NCBI GenBank assembly: GCA_022711695.1
Contig: JAKLEJ010000041.1
Span: 1-14,205 of the forward strand
DNA: 14,205 bases
Direction of reading: 5' to 3'
Source of the DNA: Verrucomicrobiota bacterium
GTDB taxonomy: Bacteria; Verrucomicrobiota; Verrucomicrobiia; Limisphaerales; JACRJZ01
In this document: one piece after another, positions 1 through 8,275 of the stretch
Numbering within the stretch: the stretch's first letter is position 1
Layout: each line of letters starts with the position of its first letter
Notes under the pieces: generated by a model
Databases searched by the model: none
What the model saw: only the letters and a program-made list of their open reading frames with translations
Told to the model about the DNA's origin: nothing
Translations under genes and position numbers: made by a program

Positions 1-2
1 TC

Positions 3-1940
3 GGCCTGCCCGGAATCGACGAGGCGGTCGAGCTCCAGTGGGCCATGGTGCTGGGCTGGAAGACCGCCCTCACCGGCGAAGTCTCGCTGCCCTTCATGCG
101 CAGCGGAACCATGCACATTTTTGCCATCAGCGGGCTCCACATCGCCCTGATTGCGGCCATTCTCCTGGCGCTGCTCCGCCTGGTGAACGTGCCCCAGTTT
201 CTCTGCGGCGCCATTGTCCTCCCGCTGATCTGGTTCTACACCGCCGCCACGGAGTGGCAGGCCTCGGCCATCCGGGCCACCGTCATGACCAGCGTCATTC
301 TCGCCGGCTGGATGCTCCGCCGGCCGGCCAACCTGCTCAACTCGCTCATGGCCGCCGCGCTCCTCATCCTGGTCTGGGATCCCGCCCAACTGTTCCAGGC
401 CGGGTTCCAGCTCTCTTTCGGCGCGGTCCTTGGCATCGTGGTGCTGATGCCGCTGTTCGATCGGTGGCGACTGCTGCTGCTCGAACCGGCCGCCACGAAC
501 CCCGACGTGCCCGATCCGCGCTGGGAGCTTTCATTCGGCCCCCGTCCGGCTCCAACGGCGCTCGCCTCCGGGGACCCGGCGCCGCCGCAGCGCGCGGGCC
601 GCCTGCCAAAGGCCCTGCTTTGGCGTTTCCAACGGCTCCTGCTCCTTCCAGACCCCATGCTGCTGCCCGAGCTGCGGCCCCGCTGGCAGCGCCTCTTGCT
701 CCGCGGCTACCACTGGGTGGCGGCGGCTTTCTCGGTCTCCCTGGCCGCCTCGCTCGCCACCCTGCCGCTGATTGCCTATTACTTTCATCTCTTCACGCCC
801 GTCAGCCTGGCCGCGAACCTCGTCGTCGTGCCCCTGAGCGGTTTGGCCCTGATGTGCGGCCTGGGCAGCATCGCCTGCGCGGCCTGGCTGCCCGCCGCGG
901 CCGAGCTCTTCAACCATGCCGGCTGGTTCTTCATGTGGCTGATGGTCCACATCAGCCGCTGGATGGCGTCCCTGCCGGGGGCCTACTGGCAAATCCTGGC
1001 GCCGGGCGCGCTCGGACTGGTCTTCTACTATGGCGCGCTGGGCGCCCTGCGCTGGCGCCCCGTGCCGCGAACCCGCCGCCGCTGGCTGTGGGGCTGCCTG
1101 GCCGTGGTCGGCGCCGCCTGGATGGCCGGCAATTGGCGCGAGAGCGCCACCGCGCGCGTTACCGTTCTCCCGCTTCGCGGCGGTCACGCCGTCTGGGCAA
1201 ACCCGCCCGGACGCGAGCCGGAGTGGCTGGTGGACTGCGGAGACGCCTTCTCCGCCGAGCGGGTCACCCTGCCCTTCCTTCGCGCGCAAGGAATGAACCG
1301 TCTTTCGCGCCTGATCCTCACCCACGGGGATGTCCGCCACACCGGCGGGCTCACCAACCTCCTGGCCGAACTGCCGACCGACCGGCTCTACACCGCGGAC
1401 ACGCCGTTTCTCTCGCAACCGTACCGCCGGGGATTGGCGGCCTGGACCCGAGCCCACGGACCTCCTGTCCTGTTAGCGGCCGGCCAGGCAGCCGGCCCCT
1501 GGGAGGTGCTGCATCCGGACCCCGCCAACGCCTTTCCACAGGCCGACGACAAGGCCCTGGTTTTGCGCACGCGCTTTCATGGCGCGCGCCTGCTGCTCTG
1601 CGCCGAGCTGGGCCATGCCGGCCAGAGCGCCCTGCTTCAACGTCACGCAGACCTCGAGGCCGACATCGTCGTGAGCGGCTTGCCCGCCGCCGGCGAACCG
1701 CTGCGCGACGCGCTCCTGGACGCGATCCGCCCCCGCCTGATTGTCATCGCCGACGACCTCGGACGCGTGGGAGCGCAGGCGCGGCCCGCGCTGCAATCGC
1801 GCCTGGAGCGGCGCGGCGCCCCGGTCCTGTTCACGCGCCACAGCCGGGCCGTCACCCTGGTCTTCCGCGATTCCAGCATCCGGGTCCAGACCATGGAGGG
1901 GAACCCGTTCGATCTGCCGCCGCGCCCCTCGCGCCCGTAG
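3..1940 (+). CDS. comEC: ComEC/Rec2-family DNA-uptake channel protein, 5' end outside window
   Basis: This is the 3' part of a competence-type inner-membrane channel, which in its family carries single-stranded DNA across the cytoplasmic membrane. The reading frame is already open at base 3, so the ATG at 45 is probably internal and the N-terminal part of the protein lies outside the window. The Competence domain is shown by FAISGLH (about 120-140) and by a series of hydrophobic helices up to about base 1130, including AANLVVVPLSGLALMCGLG. A soluble C-terminal domain (about 1150-1900) has the layout of the ComEC metallo-beta-lactamase-like domain (VDCGD, LILTHGDVRHTGG, LLLCAELG). Its metal ligands are not conserved: the usual HxHxDH reads HGDVRH at 1323-1340. 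A proline- and arginine-rich loop of about 70 residues (about 490-700) separates two membrane helices. The family call is firm. Whether the protein takes up DNA or is a relic cannot be read from sequence. Confidence 0.87.
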   Translation, partial: GLPGIDEAVELQWAMVLGWKTALTGEVSLPFMRSGTMHIFAISGLHIALIAAILLALLRLVNVPQFLCGAIVLPLIWFYTAATEWQASAIRATVMTSVILAGWMLRRPANLLNSLMAAALLILVWDPAQLFQAGFQLSFGAVLGIVVLMPLFDRWRLLLLEPAATNPDVPDPRWELSFGPRPAPTALASGDPAPPQRAGRLPKALLWRFQRLLLLPDPMLLPELRPRWQRLLLRGYHWVAAAFSVSLAASLATLPLIAYYFHLFTPVSLAANLVVVPLSGLALMCGLGSIACAAWLPAAAELFNHAGWFFMWLMVHISRWMASLPGAYWQILAPGALGLVFYYGALGALRWRPVPRTRRRWLWGCLAVVGAAWMAGNWRESATARVTVLPLRGGHAVWANPPGREPEWLVDCGDAFSAERVTLPFLRAQGMNRLSRLILTHGDVRHTGGLTNLLAELPTDRLYTADTPFLSQPYRRGLAAWTRAHGPPVLLAAGQAAGPWEVLHPDPANAFPQADDKALVLRTRFHGARLLLCAELGHAGQSALLQRHADLEADIVVSGLPAAGEPLRDALLDAIRPRLIVIADDLGRVGAQARPALQSRLERRGAPVLFTRHSRAVTLVFRDSSIRVQTMEGNPFDLPPRPSRP

Positions 1941-2102
1941 GCGCGCCGGAATCGGACCAGCCAGGGCAAATCGCGGGTGAATTCTAAACGTCACAGTTTT
2001 GTTGTGGCCAGCGGCGCTCTTCTGATATGACTGGCGCGCTATGTTCAACTCGCCGCAAGGCATCGACTCTCCGATTCCCCTGTCGGCAACACTATTCTAC
2101 CC

Positions 2103-3452
2103 ATGAACACTGTTTCCCATTCGTCCGCACGCGAGCCCCGGGTCGGGCGCTGGCTCGGTCGCCGCCATTTCTTGAAAAGTCTGCTCCTCGCGGGAAGCGC
2201 GCCCTGGTTTGTGCCGGCGCGGGTTCTGGGCGCGGAGGGTCAGCCCGCTCCCTCGAACCGCATCACGCTGGGGGTCGTCGGCGTGGGCGCGCAAGGCCAG
2301 TCGGACCTCGGCGCCTTCCTCCGGATCGGCGAGGTGCGGGTCACCGCCCTCTGCGACGTCAACCGGCGCAATCTGGCCTCGGCCGGCAAGATGGTGGCCG
2401 ACGCCTACGGGCGCGCCGACGTGAAGGAAATGGCCGATTTCCGCGAACTGGCGGCGGACCGCTCCATCGATGCGGTGCTGGTGGCCCTGCCCGTGCACTG
2501 GCACAGCATTCCGGCCATCGAAATCCTCCTCAAGGGCAAGCACCTCTTTCTCGAAAAACCCATGGCGATGTCCCTCGAGGAAGCGCGCCAGGTGCGGGCG
2601 GCGGCGCGCAAGTCGGGCGCGGTCTTCCAGTTCGGCACCCAGCAGCGGTCCGATCCCAAGTTTCGCTGGGCCTGCGAGCTGGCCCGGAGCGGGCGCCTGG
2701 GCAAGCTCAAGGAGATTCACGTCTCCGTGCCCGCCGGGCGAAAAGGGCCGCTCTACCCCGCGCAGCCCGAGCCGGACTATGTGGATTGGCAGCGCTGGGT
2801 GGGCCCGGCCCCCTGGTCGCCCTTCCACGAGCAGAAGCTCATTCGCGACACCCACGAGCATATCTCCAACTTCTCGCTCGGCATGATCTCGTGCTGGGGC
2901 ATCCATCACCTGGACATCGCCCAATGGGGCAACGGCTGCGACGACACCGGCCCCCAAACGGTCCAGGGCGAAGGCGACTTCCCTTCCGAAGGCGCCCTCG
3001 ACACCATCCTGCGATGGAAAGTCCGTTTCGAGTACGCCAAGGCGGCCCCCGTCGTGTTCGTGAGCGACGGCACACCCGGCTTCGACCACGGCATCAAGTT
3101 CGTCGGTGAAACCGCGTGGGTCCACGTGCGGCGCGGCGGGTTTTCGGCCAGCACCGAGGCCTTCGAGCAGGATCCGCAAAACAAGCCCGAGGCCCTGCCG
3201 GTGCGCCTGCCCGACAGCCGCGATCACACCCGCAATTTCATCGCCGCCATCCGCAACCGCACCCGCGCCATCTCGGACATTGGCCCGGCTGTCCGGGGCG
3301 ACACCCTCTGCCAACTGGCCCTGATCGCGGTTCGGCAAGCGCGCAAGCTCCGCTGGGATCCCGCCGCCGAACGATTCGAAAACGACGCGGCCGCCGACGC
3401 GCTGCTCCAGGCGCGGCCCTTCCGCGGAGACTGGAAGCTGCCGCAGGTCTGA
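2103..3452 (+). CDS. Tat-exported Gfo/Idh/MocA-family oxidoreductase
   Basis: A 449-residue NAD(P)-dependent oxidoreductase of the Gfo/Idh/MocA superfamily, usually acting on sugars or inositol-like substrates. The N-terminus has a twin-arginine leader (GRRHFLK at residues 19-25, then LLLAGSAPW, probable cleavage near VLGA), so export to the periplasm in a folded, cofactor-loaded state is expected. The Rossmann fold starts at about residue 54 with the glycine motif GVVGVGAQG. The family lysine motif EKP lies at 151-153, and CWGIHHLDIAQWG (264-276) holds the histidine/aspartate pair typical of the catalytic region. The length is normal for this exported subgroup, which is abundant in Verrucomicrobiota and Planctomycetota. 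The ATG at 2103 is chosen because the Tat leader follows it; there is no Shine-Dalgarno sequence. The gene stands alone, 162 bases after the comEC stop, and converges with glgB. The substrate cannot be predicted. Confidence 0.93.
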   Translation: MNTVSHSSAREPRVGRWLGRRHFLKSLLLAGSAPWFVPARVLGAEGQPAPSNRITLGVVGVGAQGQSDLGAFLRIGEVRVTALCDVNRRNLASAGKMVADAYGRADVKEMADFRELAADRSIDAVLVALPVHWHSIPAIEILLKGKHLFLEKPMAMSLEEARQVRAAARKSGAVFQFGTQQRSDPKFRWACELARSGRLGKLKEIHVSVPAGRKGPLYPAQPEPDYVDWQRWVGPAPWSPFHEQKLIRDTHEHISNFSLGMISCWGIHHLDIAQWGNGCDDTGPQTVQGEGDFPSEGALDTILRWKVRFEYAKAAPVVFVSDGTPGFDHGIKFVGETAWVHVRRGGFSASTEAFEQDPQNKPEALPVRLPDSRDHTRNFIAAIRNRTRAISDIGPAVRGDTLCQLALIAVRQARKLRWDPAAERFENDAAADALLQARPFRGDWKLPQV

Positions 3453-3627
3453 GCGCCGCCCGAACGGCCCGCCAGGAAGTCCAAGCGGCCCTGGCCGGGG
3501 ACAGTTGGAGGGCTCACGTGGCGCCAAGCCGCCGCTGTCGCGATGCCGGGCCGGGGGGCCAAGACGCGCCTCGCGAGGACGCCCGCCCTCCCGAGCCGCC
3601 TGCGGGATCGGCGCGCCTCCAGGACGG

Positions 3628-5835
3628 TTACCCGCCCTCGCTTTCGTGCCGGAAGACGACGATGCTCAACGGGGGCAGGGTGAACTGGGCGGAGAAGAGC
3701 TGGTTGTGCCGGGCGAGGGGCTCGGCGGTCACGCCCCCCCAGTTTCCCTGGTTGGCGCCGCCATAAACCTCCGAGTCGCTGTTGAGAACTTCGCGCCAGA
3801 ACCCGCCCCGGGGCAGACCCACGCGGTAATGGCTGCGCACCACCGGCGTCAGGTTTAGAATCACCAGCGCCATCTCCCGGCCCAGGGCGGTCTGTCTCAC
3901 GAAGGAAAGCACGCTGGCCTCCTGGTCCGAGCAATCCACCCAGAAAAAACCGTCGGGCTCGTAGTCGCCCTGCCAGAGAGCGGGGTGGCCGCGATAGAGC
4001 TGGTTGAGGTCCATGAGGAAGCGCTGGAGCCCGCGGTGGTAGGGGCCCTGATCGAGCAGGCCCCAGTCCAACTCGCCATTCGGGTCCCACTCGCTCCGCT
4101 GGCCGATTTCGCCGCCCATGAAAAGCAGCTTCTTGCCCGGAAAACACCACTGGTAGCCCAGGAGCGCGCGCAGGTTGGCGAACTGCTGCCAATCGTCGCC
4201 CGGCATCCGGCCCAGCAGCGAGCGCTTCCCGTGCACCACCTCGTCATGCGAGAGCGGCAGCAGGAAATTTTCGTTGTGGTGATAGAGCATCGCAAACGTC
4301 AGGTCGTTCTGATGATGCTTGCGGTAGATCGGGTCCCGGCTGAAATAGCGGAGAGTGTCGTGCATCCAGCCCATGTTCCACTTGAAGGAGAAGCCCAGTC
4401 CCCCCAGGTAGGGAGGCCGGCTCACCAGCGGCCAGGCGGTGGACTCCTCCGCGATGGTCACCGCGCCCGGGTGCTCGGTGTGCACCAGGTGGTTGGCCGT
4501 CTGGATGAACTCGATGGCGTCGATGTTCTCGCGGCCGCCGTACTTGTTGGGCACCCATTCGCCTTCCTTGCGCGAGTAGTCCAGGTAGAGCATCGAGGCC
4601 ACCGCATCCACCCGCAGGCCGTCGATGTGATAGCGGTCGCACCAGAACAGGGCGTTGGCGGTGAGAAAATTCCGCACCTCGTGGCGGCCGAAATTGAAGA
4701 TCAGCGTGCCCCAGTCCATGTGCTCGCCCTGCCGGGCGTCCTCGTGCTCGTAGAGGGCCGTGCCGTCGAACCGCGCCAGGGCCCAGTCGTCCTTCGGGAA
4801 GTGCGCCGGAACCCAGTCCACGATCACGCCGAGGCCGGCCTCGTGCAGCGCGTTCACGAAGAACTGGAAATCGTCGGGCGTGCCATAGCGGCTGGTGGGC
4901 GCGTAGAAGCCGGTCACCTGGTAGCCCCACGAGGGATAGTAGGCGTGCTCGGCCACCGGCATCAGCTCGATGTGCGTGAAGCCCATCTGCCGCGCGTAGT
5001 CGATCAGCATCGGGGCCAGCTCCCGGTAGCCCGGCGATTCCCCCGCCGACTTCTTCCGCCACGACCCCAGGTGCGCCTCGTAAACGCTCATCGGCCGGCG
5101 CAGGGCGCTCGCCTCCTTCCGCTGCTTCATCCACTCCTGGTCCGTCCACTCGAACCGGGTGGTGTTCCACACGATCGAAGCGTTCTTGGGCGGCACCTCA
5201 TGGAAGAAACCGAACGGATCGCTCTTGAGCCGGAGATGGCCCGCCGCGTCATGGACTTCGTACTTGTAGAGGGCGCCCTCGCCCAGCCCGGGGATGAAAA
5301 TTTCCCAGACGCCGGACGCGCCGAGCTGGCGCATGGGGTGACGCCGGCCGTCCCACTGGTTGAAATCGCCCACCACGCTGACCCGGCGCGCGCTCGGCGC
5401 CCACACCGCAAAGCTCACGCCCGGCAGCCCGTCGATGACCCGCAACTGCGCCCCCAGCTTCTCGTAGAGCCGGCGCTCGTTTCCCTGCCCGAAGAGGTAG
5501 AGGTCCGTCTCGCCCAGCGTGGGAAGAAACGAGTACGGGTCGCGCCCGCGCTGCTCGTTGCCCGCGGCGTCGGTGGTGACCACGTCGTAGGCGTAAACGG
5601 TCTGGCTGGCGCGGCTGGTCCCCTCGAACAACCCCGAGTCGTGAATGCGCTTGAGCTTGATGACGGGCTTGTCCTTCTCGTGCACGGGCTCGATCCGCGC
5701 CTGGGCGGCCTCCGGCGCGAAGACCCGCACCACCACGCCCGGTTTCTCGCCCAGGGGGTGCATGCCGAGCAGCCGATGCGGACAAGGGTGAACAAGCTGA
5801 ACCAGGCTCTCCAACTCGGCTCGTGTCAGAATCAT
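3628..5835 (-). CDS. glgB: 1,4-alpha-glucan branching enzyme (GlgB)
   Basis: The 735-residue protein is a GH13 glycogen branching enzyme, which cuts alpha-1,4 chains and re-attaches them by alpha-1,6 links in cytoplasmic glycogen synthesis. The length is close to E. coli GlgB (728). An N-terminal GlgB-type module (about 1-110) is followed by a CBM48 module (about 130-230, with VVGDFNQWDGRRHPM) and the catalytic barrel. Motifs in order are DWVPAHFPKD (340-349), GLRVDAVASMLYLDY with nucleophile D410, IAEEST (461-466, with the acid/base glutamate) and LSHDEVVHGKRSLLG (528-542). The C-terminal all-beta domain ends in LPPLSIVVFRHE. The frame stays open upstream to about 6093, but the ATG at 5835 is chosen because MILTRAELESLVQ begins the conserved N-terminal module and the extension would run into the FKBP gene. 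No Shine-Dalgarno sequence is visible. No other glycogen gene is adjacent. Confidence 0.97.
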   Translation of the reverse strand: MILTRAELESLVQLVHPCPHRLLGMHPLGEKPGVVVRVFAPEAAQARIEPVHEKDKPVIKLKRIHDSGLFEGTSRASQTVYAYDVVTTDAAGNEQRGRDPYSFLPTLGETDLYLFGQGNERRLYEKLGAQLRVIDGLPGVSFAVWAPSARRVSVVGDFNQWDGRRHPMRQLGASGVWEIFIPGLGEGALYKYEVHDAAGHLRLKSDPFGFFHEVPPKNASIVWNTTRFEWTDQEWMKQRKEASALRRPMSVYEAHLGSWRKKSAGESPGYRELAPMLIDYARQMGFTHIELMPVAEHAYYPSWGYQVTGFYAPTSRYGTPDDFQFFVNALHEAGLGVIVDWVPAHFPKDDWALARFDGTALYEHEDARQGEHMDWGTLIFNFGRHEVRNFLTANALFWCDRYHIDGLRVDAVASMLYLDYSRKEGEWVPNKYGGRENIDAIEFIQTANHLVHTEHPGAVTIAEESTAWPLVSRPPYLGGLGFSFKWNMGWMHDTLRYFSRDPIYRKHHQNDLTFAMLYHHNENFLLPLSHDEVVHGKRSLLGRMPGDDWQQFANLRALLGYQWCFPGKKLLFMGGEIGQRSEWDPNGELDWGLLDQGPYHRGLQRFLMDLNQLYRGHPALWQGDYEPDGFFWVDCSDQEASVLSFVRQTALGREMALVILNLTPVVRSHYRVGLPRGGFWREVLNSDSEVYGGANQGNWGGVTAEPLARHNQLFSAQFTLPPLSIVVFRHESEGG

Positions 5836-5871
5836 GGCCGGCAGTGTGCGCCTGGCCGCCAACGCTTGCAC

Positions 5872-5915
5872 GCCAAAAGAAGCAGGCGCCCGGCCCCTCG
5901 AGGGAGCCGGGCGCC
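5872..5915 (-). terminator. Intrinsic terminator of the FKBP gene
   Basis: A perfect 10-bp inverted repeat, GGCGCCCGGC (5885-5894) and GCCGGGCGCC (5906-5915), encloses an 11-base loop, CCCTCGAGGGA, that can itself pair in part. Read on the minus strand, the hairpin lies 24 bases past the FKBP stop codon and is followed by the T-rich run CTTCTTTT. The U-run is short and broken but the stem is very stable. It separates the FKBP transcript from glgB. Confidence 0.7.
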
Positions 5916-5939
5916 GCGGAAGAGAATCGGATGTAGGAG

Positions 5940-6677
5940 CTACCTGGCCGCAGGGACGGCGGGCGCCGCCGAGGCCTTCGGGGGCTCGATGCCCAGCAGT
6001 TCCATCTCGAAAATCAGGACGGCATTGGGAGTGATCTTGGGCGGCATGCCCCGTTCGCCGTAGGCCAGGTTTCCGGGGATGAACAACTGCCACTTGTCGC
6101 CCACCTTCATCTTCAGCAGGGCCTCAGTCCACCCGGGAATCACCCGGGTCACCGGGGTGACAAACGGCGTGCCGCGCGAGTAGGAGCTGTCGAACTCCGT
6201 GCCGTCGATCAGCGTGCCCTTGTAGTGGGCGCGGACGGTGTCGTTGCTGGTCGGCATCGGGCCAGTGCCGGAGGCCAGCACCTTGTACTGGAGGCCGCTG
6301 GGCAGGGTGGTCACGCCCGGCTTCTTCCCGTTCTCGGCCAGAAAGGTCTCGCCTTCCTTCTTGTTCTTGTCGCCGGCGACCTTCTGCTGTTCCATGCGCT
6401 TGTTGCGCATCTCGGTCTGCCAGGCCCGGAGGGTGTCCTGCATTTCCTGCTGGTTCAGCAGGGTCTCCTTGCCGCTCAGCAGATCCTTGATGGCCCGGGC
6501 CACCAGGTCCACATCCACGTCCGCCCCCTGCATCTTGAGGCTCGTGCCGATGCTCATGCCGATGCTGTAGCTGACCTTCTCCTTCTGGTCCTTGAGAGTG
6601 GGTTTGGTTTCGGCGGCCAGGCCGGCGGCCAGGCTGGCGGCGAGAATGGCTGGTGTCAGGAAGCAAACTGTCTTCAT
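5940..6677 (-). CDS. Exported FKBP-type peptidyl-prolyl cis-trans isomerase
   Basis: A 245-residue Mip/FkpA-like isomerase that speeds up proline isomerisation during folding of exported proteins. Residues 1-22 form a Sec signal peptide (MKTVCFLTPAILAASLAAGL) with probable cleavage after LAA. An FKBP N-terminal dimerisation domain follows at about 26-115 (VSYSIGMSIGTSLK, then a charged helix with MRNKRMEQQ). The FKBP catalytic domain occupies about 125-230, with HYKGTLIDGTEFDSSYSRGTP-like core residues, VIPGWTEALLKMKVGDKW and the closing IFEMELLGI. The tail is rich in Ala and Pro. A signal peptide without a lipobox suggests a soluble periplasmic protein. The ATG at 6677 begins the signal peptide and lies about 40 bases past a convincing promoter. 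The gene is divergent from the DUF362 gene and ends before a strong hairpin, so it is probably monocistronic. The exact client proteins are unknown. Confidence 0.95.
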   Translation of the reverse strand: MKTVCFLTPAILAASLAAGLAAETKPTLKDQKEKVSYSIGMSIGTSLKMQGADVDVDLVARAIKDLLSGKETLLNQQEMQDTLRAWQTEMRNKRMEQQKVAGDKNKKEGETFLAENGKKPGVTTLPSGLQYKVLASGTGPMPTSNDTVRAHYKGTLIDGTEFDSSYSRGTPFVTPVTRVIPGWTEALLKMKVGDKWQLFIPGNLAYGERGMPPKITPNAVLIFEMELLGIEPPKASAAPAVPAAR

Positions 6678-6695
6678 TGATGGTGTTTCTTTTGT

Positions 6696-6710
6696 CGGGG
6701 TCTGGCCCCG
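6696..6710 (-). promoter_or_regulatory. Stem-loop in the FKBP mRNA leader
   Basis: CGGGG (6696-6700) and CCCCG (6706-6710) form a 5-bp all-GC stem around a 5-base loop. It would lie at the very 5' end of the FKBP transcript if initiation is near 6716, where such hairpins often stabilise mRNA. On the plus strand the same repeat is followed by five T residues and so looks like a weak terminator, but no plus-strand gene ends here. Confidence 0.3.
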
Positions 6711-6722
6711 TTTTTGCGGGCC

Positions 6723-6750
6723 ACACTAGCCCCTGTAAGCCCCGCGTCAA
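6723..6750 (-). promoter_or_regulatory. Sigma-70-type promoter of the FKBP gene
   Basis: On the minus strand a -35 element TTGACG (6750-6745, 5 of 6 bases) and a -10 element TAGTGT (6728-6723, 3 of 6) are separated by 16 bases. Predicted initiation near 6716 gives a leader of about 40 bases before the ATG at 6677. The same extended pattern, TTGACGC, 15 bases, TAGYGTGGCC, recurs upstream of the Sel1-repeat gene at 12994-13021, which strengthens the call. Confidence 0.5.
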
Positions 6751-6752
6751 GC

Positions 6753-6772
6753 CCCTGAATCCCTGAATTCAG
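6753..6772. repeat. Tandem 8-mer overlapping a palindrome in the divergent promoter region
   Basis: CCCTGAAT occurs twice in a row (6753-6760 and 6761-6768), and the second copy overlaps the perfect palindrome CTGAATTCAG (6763-6772). It lies just upstream of the FKBP -35 element and between two divergent genes, a reasonable place for an operator. Its role is not known. Confidence 0.35.
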
Positions 6773-6791
6773 TCCTCCCCGTTCCCGCTTG

Positions 6792-6806
6792 AACCCCGCG
6801 GGGGTT
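6792..6806 (+). promoter_or_regulatory. Stem-loop just upstream of the DUF362 start codon
   Basis: AACCCC (6792-6797) and GGGGTT (6801-6806) form a 6-bp stem with a 3-base loop (GCG), ending 17 bases before the ATG at 6824. It sits where a ribosome would load, so it could limit translation. No recognisable Shine-Dalgarno sequence follows it. Confidence 0.3.
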
Positions 6807-6823
6807 TCTGCTCGACTGCCCCC

Positions 6824-8236
6824 ATGAAGACCAAGCCCGTTTCAGCCGCCGCGGCTGCCGCCCTGCGCCGCCCCGCCGAGGCCCCCTCGCTCGAGCTGGA
6901 TCGGCGTTCGTTTCTCCGGCAGTCGCTGGCCGTCGCCGGCGGCTGCGCCGCCGGTTTCCACGCCGCCCGCGGCGCCCAGCAGGAACCCAACCGCGCCAGG
7001 CCGGTCGGCGAGGCCAGGGGCATCCATCCGGGCCGCGTGGTCTGGGCTCACGACCCCGAGGCGATCGACTGGTCAGGCCCCGGCGACGGGCGCTGGTGGC
7101 TGAACGACCGCCTGAAGCAGCAGCGCGTGAACGCCATGCTGGCGCGGGCCGTCTGCGAACTGGCCGGCAAATCGGCCGCCCCAGAGGCCTGGGGCGCCCT
7201 CTTCCGCCACTTGAACGAGTCGCGCGGCAAAGGGACCGCGGACTACCGACCCGGAGAGAAGATCGTTATCAAGCCCAACTGGGTGGGGCTGATCTACCGC
7301 GAGGGGCATGTCAACCTCGAGACCCATACGTTCATCCGCCGCCACGACTACATGAACACGGCCCCGCAGTGGATCCTGGCTCTCCTCGGCCAGTTGGTCG
7401 CCGCGGGGGCGCGTCCGGCGGACATCACCGTGTGCGACACCCTCGCCTGCCTGGTGAACGAATACCATGACCTCCTGCGCAAGCCGTTTCCCGGGGTCCG
7501 TTTCGAGGATTACTCCGGCGGGTCCGGCCGCGCCAAGGCCCGCATGTCCAACACCCCGCTCTACTGGAGCAACCGTCCCCAGGGCAAGGCGCAGGACTGC
7601 CTGCCGGTGTGCTTTGCCGAGGCGGAGTACGTGGTCAACTTCGCCAACTTCAAGGCCCATCTGGGCTCCGGGGTGACCCTGTGCGCCAAGAACCACTACG
7701 GCTCGCTGGTGCGCTGGCCCGTGCAGGAGGGCTATTACGACATGCACCCCGCTTGTTTCTCGAAGCAGACCGGCATCTACCGTCCCCTGGTGGACCTGAT
7801 GGGACACGAACATCTCGGCGGCAAAACGGTGCTCTGCCTGATCGACGGAATCTTCTCGGGCGTTCATCCCCGCGATCCGCTGCCGCAGCGGATGAAGATG
7901 GCCCCTTTCGACAACCACTGGCCCTGCAGCCTCTTCGCCTCACAAGACCCCGTAGCCATCGATTCGGTCGCGCTCGATTTCCTTCAGACCGAATGGAGCG
8001 ATTACCCGCGCCAGAACGGGGTGGATGACTACCTGCGCGAGGCGGCGCTGGCGGGGGACCCGCCCTCGGGCACGTTCTACGACCCCAATCACCCCACCCC
8101 CACTCGGCGCCTCGCCAGCCTGGGCGCACACGAGCATTGGAACAATCCCCGGGAGAAGAAATACTCGCGCAACCTGGGCAGCGGCAACGGCATCGAACTG
8201 GTCCCGGTGAAGCTCGGCTCGCGCGCCGCGGGCTGA
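6824..8236 (+). CDS. Tat-leader DUF362 domain protein
   Basis: A 470-residue protein with a twin-arginine leader (DRRSFLRQSLAVAGG, residues 26-40), so probably exported folded. The body matches the DUF362 family: RPGEKIVIKPNWVG (142-155), an ITVCDTLAC segment (201-209), HLGSGVTLCAKNHYGSL (279-295), GKTVLCLIDGIFSG (333-346) and ASQDPVAIDSVALDFL (372-387). These are the usual conserved blocks, including the KN pair in the central motif. No ferredoxin-type CxxCxxC cluster, found in some DUF362 proteins, is visible. The biochemical role of the family is poorly defined. The ATG at 6824 directly opens the Tat leader. The next gene starts 3 or 39 bases after the stop, so the two are probably cotranscribed. 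Regulation may involve the short hairpin upstream of the start. Confidence 0.9.
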   Translation: MKTKPVSAAAAAALRRPAEAPSLELDRRSFLRQSLAVAGGCAAGFHAARGAQQEPNRARPVGEARGIHPGRVVWAHDPEAIDWSGPGDGRWWLNDRLKQQRVNAMLARAVCELAGKSAAPEAWGALFRHLNESRGKGTADYRPGEKIVIKPNWVGLIYREGHVNLETHTFIRRHDYMNTAPQWILALLGQLVAAGARPADITVCDTLACLVNEYHDLLRKPFPGVRFEDYSGGSGRAKARMSNTPLYWSNRPQGKAQDCLPVCFAEAEYVVNFANFKAHLGSGVTLCAKNHYGSLVRWPVQEGYYDMHPACFSKQTGIYRPLVDLMGHEHLGGKTVLCLIDGIFSGVHPRDPLPQRMKMAPFDNHWPCSLFASQDPVAIDSVALDFLQTEWSDYPRQNGVDDYLREAALAGDPPSGTFYDPNHPTPTRRLASLGAHEHWNNPREKKYSRNLGSGNGIELVPVKLGSRAAG

Positions 8237-8275
8237 GCCGTGGCGGCGGCCCGCGCCCCGTTCCAGCTTTCCCAC

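Noticed and set aside
38..1987. A 649-codon open frame overlapping comEC in another plus-strand frame
   Set aside because: The product is rich in Arg, Pro, His and Ala with no hydrophobic helices, while the other frame gives a clear ComEC sequence.
2002..2031. A possible promoter (TTGTGG, 18 bases, TATGAC with an upstream TG) before the Gfo/Idh/MocA gene
   Set aside because: Only 3 of 6 and 4 of 6 bases match, spacing is long, and it does not resemble the two better promoters in the window.
3453..3627. A terminator between the convergent Gfo/Idh/MocA and glgB genes
   Set aside because: There are GC palindromes such as CCTCGCGAGG (3569-3578) but no T-run on either strand and no long stem, so no terminator is supported.
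3985..6063. A 692-codon open frame on the plus strand opposite glgB
   Set aside because: It is an antisense shadow of a well-identified GlgB gene; the product is full of His/Val/Ala/Arg runs and has no recognisable domain.
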